64,000 bases of DNA from JBEBSD01 sp040394475 (GTDB taxonomy: Bacteria; Bacteroidota; Bacteroidia; Cytophagales; Spirosomataceae), in contig JBEBSD010000026.1 in NCBI GenBank assembly GCA_040394475.1, positions 10,758 through 74,757 of the forward strand. The letters are read 5' to 3'. Both the position numbers and the translations under genes were made by a program. The notes beneath the pieces are model-generated. The model was not told the DNA's origin, did not search any database, and saw nothing but the letters and a program-made list of their open reading frames with translations. This document shows, one piece after another, positions 60,951-64,000 of the stretch (positions are counted from its first letter, which is position 1; every line of letters starts with the position of its first letter).

Positions 60951-62237
60951 ATGGTAACATCAGAGCAATTACAGGAACATAACCGTAACAATACCTCTCA
61001 GCACGAGTTCCAATGGGCTTACCTGGCGGAATCACTGGTCCGCAAAGGGCAGAACCCGGAAGAGATCGCCCGGAAAATAGCCGACTTCCAGGTAGCCATT
61101 CCGAGTTGGGCGCTGGGCACAGGCGGTACCCGGTTCGGACGTTTCCCGTCCGGAGGAGAACCCCGCACACTGGAGGAAAAAATCGAAGACGTCGGCCTGA
61201 TCCATCAGCTCAACCGGTCGTCCAACAGCATTTCCCTGCATATTCCCTGGGATATCCCGAGTGATGTGAATGCGATCAAAGACACACTGAAGGCGCATGC
61301 GCTTATCATTGATTCCGTAAACTCCAACACTTTCCAGGATCAGAAAGACCAGGAGCATTCGTATAAGTTCGGTTCGCTTTGTCATACCCGGGCGGAAGTA
61401 CGCACTCAGGCGATCGACCACAATATCGAAGTAGCAGCGATCGGGCGCCAGCTCGGCGACGATTGCAAGACCCTTACCATCTGGCTGGCAGATGGTTCCA
61501 ATTTCCCCGGACAACATCACTTCAGAAACGCTTATAAAAGAACCCTCGACTCCTTAAAAGCAATTTATGAAGGCGTTCCGTCTGATTGGACCACCCTGGT
61601 GGAATACAAACCGTATGAGCCTTATTTCTACTCAATGCTGATCCCTGACTGGGGTACCTCTTTAAGCCTCTGTCAGCAGATCGGTGATCGGGCGCAGGTG
61701 CTGGTCGATCTGGGACACCACCTGCCCAATACCAACATCGAACAGATCGTAGCCCGGCTCATGCTTTTCGGCCGTCTTGGCGGATTCCATTTCAATGGCT
61801 CCATGTACGGCGACGATGACCTGACCACCGGATCGATCAAGCCCTATCAGCTGTTCCTGATTTTCAACGAGTTGGTCCAGGGAATCGCGGATAAAACAAT
61901 CACGAACCCGCCGCTGGCCTGGATGATCGACGCCAGTCATAATACCAAAGACCCCATTGAGGACCTTTTACAGTCGGTCGAAAGCATTAAAATGGCGTAT
62001 GCCAAAGCGCTGCTGGTCGACACAGAAGCGCTCTTTGCCGCCCAGGACAATAACCAGGTAGCACTGGCCCAGGAGATTCTTAACGACGCTTTTAATACCG
62101 ATGTAAGGCCGTTGATCACACAATCCCGCCTGCAGGCCGGAGGCGCAGCCGACCCCATTGCGCTGTACCGTCAGCTGGAAGTAAGGGAAGGATTGATTGC
62201 CAAACGTGGAAAATTTGCTGTTGCCACCGGACTCTGA
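60951..62237 (+). CDS. rhaI: L-rhamnose isomerase (RhaI type)
   Basis: 428 residues. Isomerises L-rhamnose to L-rhamnulose; TIM-barrel metalloenzyme related to the Pseudomonas stutzeri enzyme more than to E. coli RhaA. Marks: VAIPSWALGTGGTRFGRFPSGGEPR, SISLHIPWD, IWLADGSNFPGQHHFRNAYKRTLDSL, LVEYKPYEPYFYSM (metal Glu), LVDLGHHLPNTNIEQIVARL (metal Asp/His) and GFHFNGSMYGDDDLTTGSIKPYQLFLIF. Cytoplasmic, co-oriented with rhaM and rhaK. Confidence 0.95.
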   Translation: MVTSEQLQEHNRNNTSQHEFQWAYLAESLVRKGQNPEEIARKIADFQVAIPSWALGTGGTRFGRFPSGGEPRTLEEKIEDVGLIHQLNRSSNSISLHIPWDIPSDVNAIKDTLKAHALIIDSVNSNTFQDQKDQEHSYKFGSLCHTRAEVRTQAIDHNIEVAAIGRQLGDDCKTLTIWLADGSNFPGQHHFRNAYKRTLDSLKAIYEGVPSDWTTLVEYKPYEPYFYSMLIPDWGTSLSLCQQIGDRAQVLVDLGHHLPNTNIEQIVARLMLFGRLGGFHFNGSMYGDDDLTTGSIKPYQLFLIFNELVQGIADKTITNPPLAWMIDASHNTKDPIEDLLQSVESIKMAYAKALLVDTEALFAAQDNNQVALAQEILNDAFNTDVRPLITQSRLQAGGAADPIALYRQLEVREGLIAKRGKFAVATGL

Positions 62238-62333
62238 TCCGTGTAATTTATTAAAATTACCGTCACCATATTTAACAGAACCTAGTATATTGTCGTCCGG
62301 AACTCCACCAGACGAAACAGAAACGAAAGAGGA

Positions 62334-63680
62334 ATGAAAATAACGGTTGTTTTTGACATTGGGCGTACGAACAAAAAGTACGTCCTCTTTGATGAGAATT
62401 ATCAGGTAGTGGAGGAGTTTTCTGAAAACCTGCCCGAAACGATAGATGAAGACGGATTCCCTACCGAAAACCTGTCATTACTCACCCAGTGGGTAAAAAA
62501 CAACTGGCAGCAAATCCTGAGTGATCCCCGGTATACGGTTAAAGCGGTGAATGCCGCTGCATACGGTGCAAGTTTTGTCCATCTGGATGAAAATTATGAG
62601 CCGGTGGCTCCGCTGTACTCTTATCTGAAACCCATGCCGGAAGCCATTGCGGAACAATTCTACAGCACCCACGGAAAACCGGAAGATATCGCCATTCAAA
62701 CCGGGTCCCCCAGTATGGGCTTCCTGAATTCGGGCCTGCAGCTCTATTGGCTGAAGTACGCGCACCCGGAAGTTTTTAAAAAGATCAAAACTTCCCTGCA
62801 CCTGCCCCAGTATATTATTTACCTGCTGACGGGACGGAAAGTCAATGAATATACGTCTCTGGGCTGTCATACCGCTCTCTGGAGCTTTGAAATGATGGGG
62901 TATCACAACTGGGTAACAACGGAAGCCATACACCGGCTGTTCCCCCCCACCATTGCCGCTTCTTCGTTTATTTACCGAAGGGATAAGGCCACGATTCAAT
63001 CGGGATTTGGCCTGCACGACAGTTCATCGGCTCTGCTACCTTACCGGATCTCCTTTAAAGATTCATTTATCCTGATCTCTACCGGGACCTGGTGTATCAA
63101 TTTCAACCCCTACAATGCCCGGCCACTCACGTACGACCAGTTGGCAAGCGACTGTCTGCACTACATGAACACGGAAGGGAGTGGGGTAAAGGCTTCCCGG
63201 TTATTCCTGGGAAGAGAGCACGATCACCAGGTGGAACGAATCGCGCAGTACTTCGGAGTGGACCGGAATTTCTACAAGGCTGTTCCCTATAATGCGGACC
63301 TGCTGGCTGCCGTCGATACGCCTTTCTACCCGGCCTGTATGGAGGGTAACGGGCCGCGTCCGGAAAAGCAGGAACACCTCTGGGACATTACAGCCTACAC
63401 CTCTCCGGAGGCCGCGTATCACGGACTCCTGAAAGGACTCACCGAATTGCTTTTCATTTCCCTTGAGCTTGTAGGGGTTCAGGATGTATCTTCTTTGTAT
63501 ATAGACGGCGGCTTTGCCCGCAACCCGATATTTACCAGATTGATTGCTCAACGTTATCCGAACCACAAGGTTCATACTTCCGAATTGCCGCAAGCCACTT
63601 CCCTGGGTGCTGCCTTGCATGTCACCCAACCGCAACACTTCGAGTTTCCGGGGAAAATTGCGTTGGTGGAGGGGTTTTAG
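62334..63680 (+). CDS. rhaK: FGGY-family kinase, probable L-rhamnulokinase
   Basis: 448 residues. Phosphorylates the ketose made by RhaI. FGGY/actin-fold marks: VVFDIGRTNKKYVLFD (phosphate-1), FILISTGTWCINFNP, and SLYIDGGFARNPIFTRLIAQRYP followed by QATSLGAALHV near the C-terminus. The sequence is not close to E. coli RhaB, but the genomic position after rhaI supports the assignment. The aldolase, transporter and regulator of the pathway are not in the window. The AGTTATG repeat array begins at its stop codon. Confidence 0.85.
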   Translation: MKITVVFDIGRTNKKYVLFDENYQVVEEFSENLPETIDEDGFPTENLSLLTQWVKNNWQQILSDPRYTVKAVNAAAYGASFVHLDENYEPVAPLYSYLKPMPEAIAEQFYSTHGKPEDIAIQTGSPSMGFLNSGLQLYWLKYAHPEVFKKIKTSLHLPQYIIYLLTGRKVNEYTSLGCHTALWSFEMMGYHNWVTTEAIHRLFPPTIAASSFIYRRDKATIQSGFGLHDSSSALLPYRISFKDSFILISTGTWCINFNPYNARPLTYDQLASDCLHYMNTEGSGVKASRLFLGREHDHQVERIAQYFGVDRNFYKAVPYNADLLAAVDTPFYPACMEGNGPRPEKQEHLWDITAYTSPEAAYHGLLKGLTELLFISLELVGVQDVSSLYIDGGFARNPIFTRLIAQRYPNHKVHTSELPQATSLGAALHVTQPQHFEFPGKIALVEGF

Positions 63681-63706
63681 TTATGAGTTATGAGTTATGA
63701 ATTATG
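63679..63706. repeat. 7-bp tandem repeat AGTTATG
   Basis: Four heptamers (the last is AATTATG), the reverse complement of the CATAACT array at 17862-17917. The first unit overlaps the rhaK stop codon TAG. Confidence 0.85.
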
Positions 63707-64000
63707 AGTTGTAAAAATTAGCGGAGAGGCGGGTTTACAGCTCCGGACATGGAGGTTGCACGTGTTATTGAGACGATATCTCAAAAAATGTGTAAAAGAA
63801 GGGCAATACCTGGATGCCTTTCCTCCGTGTCTCTCCAGGTAACTTTTCCTCCGCGCGGCCTCAGTATTATTCTCCCTCCGTTCAGCTCCGTGCTATTTTT
63901 CCTCCGTGCAGCTCCGTGCTATTCTCCCTCCGTGCAACTCCGTGATATTTTTCCTCCGTGCAACTCCGTGTTATTCTCCCTCCGTGTAGCTCCGTGTTAC
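63681..64000. other. Gene-free right end of the window
   Basis: 320 bp with two tandem arrays (63679-63706 and 63822-64000) and no credible coding sequence between them. Confidence 0.7.
63822..64000. repeat. 26-bp tandem repeat array
   Basis: Seven units of about 26 bp, each built on CCTCCGTGCAGCTCCGTG followed by a T-rich end, at 63822, 63848 (27 bp), 63875, 63901, 63927, 63953 and 63979; the last is cut by the window end. Units differ by 2-6 bases and are more alike toward the right. Confidence 0.9.

Noticed and set aside
63822..64000. Possible CRISPR array
   Set aside because: The units are contiguous with no unique spacers and no cas genes are present.

Overview
The window comes from a member of the Bacteroidota, most likely the Chitinophagales/Sphingobacteriales/Cytophagales side rather than Bacteroides itself. 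The evidence is a SusC/SusD pair, a five-domain hybrid two-component regulator, Bacteroidota-type promoters (TAnnTTTG at -7, sometimes with TTTG or TTTC about 19-21 bp upstream), ECF sigma/anti-sigma pairs, the N-acylornithine arginine pathway with ArgF', and many lipoproteins. The sequence does not settle the genus. There is one tRNA gene, no rRNA, no CRISPR array, no phage and no recognisable insertion sequence.

Layout. 0-15.6 kb: Tat-exported Gfo/Idh oxidoreductase, panD, a TonB-type outer-membrane receptor, argB, a SusC-SusD pair, gcvT, comB, and a coupled phosphoesterase-glycosyltransferase pair. 15.7-22 kb: ECF sigma factor with a membrane/beta-barrel partner, a serpin lipoprotein, two alpha/beta hydrolases and a GroES-like protein. 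22-26.3 kb: fused trehalose-6-phosphate synthase/phosphatase followed by trehalase, then tRNA-Gln with a strong promoter and a palindromic terminator. 26.3-36.6 kb: orphan hybrid two-component regulator, an exported amidotransferase-fold protein, pyrB, a GH25 lysozyme, a GT39-type membrane transferase and miaA. 36.9-48.8 kb: GH95-like enzyme, a second ECF/anti-sigma locus built around carboxypeptidase-regulatory and TonB-like domains, a DUF6157 protein, a run of three secreted glycan-active proteins (one propeller, two GH71/99-like paralogues) and an M14 peptidase. 48.8-59.5 kb: proBA, aat, then GNAT-argG-argC-argD-argF', a DUF4136 lipoprotein and aroB. 59.8-63.7 kb: L-rhamnose catabolism (rhaM, SGNH hydrolase, rhaI, rhaK).

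How the genes work together. The arginine block plus the remote argB covers N-acylglutamate synthesis (candidate GNAT), phosphorylation, reduction, transamination, carbamoylation on the acylated intermediate, and argininosuccinate synthesis. The transcarbamylase has Ala at the residue that separates acetyl- from succinyl-ornithine enzymes. Upstream of the GNAT lie a 19-codon ORF with two Arg codons just before its stop and an intrinsic-terminator hairpin just before the GNAT start: a candidate arginine attenuator and the most interesting regulatory signal here. The glycan enzymes, SusCD, regulator and rhamnose genes indicate a plant or microbial polysaccharide degrader.

The intergenic spaces are unusually rich in short repeats: 7-bp tandem arrays, a dispersed perfect palindrome (three copies between 34 and 42 kb), degenerate ATCGGCTTTCGG-type arrays, a 41-bp duplication, and a 26-bp tandem array running off the right end.
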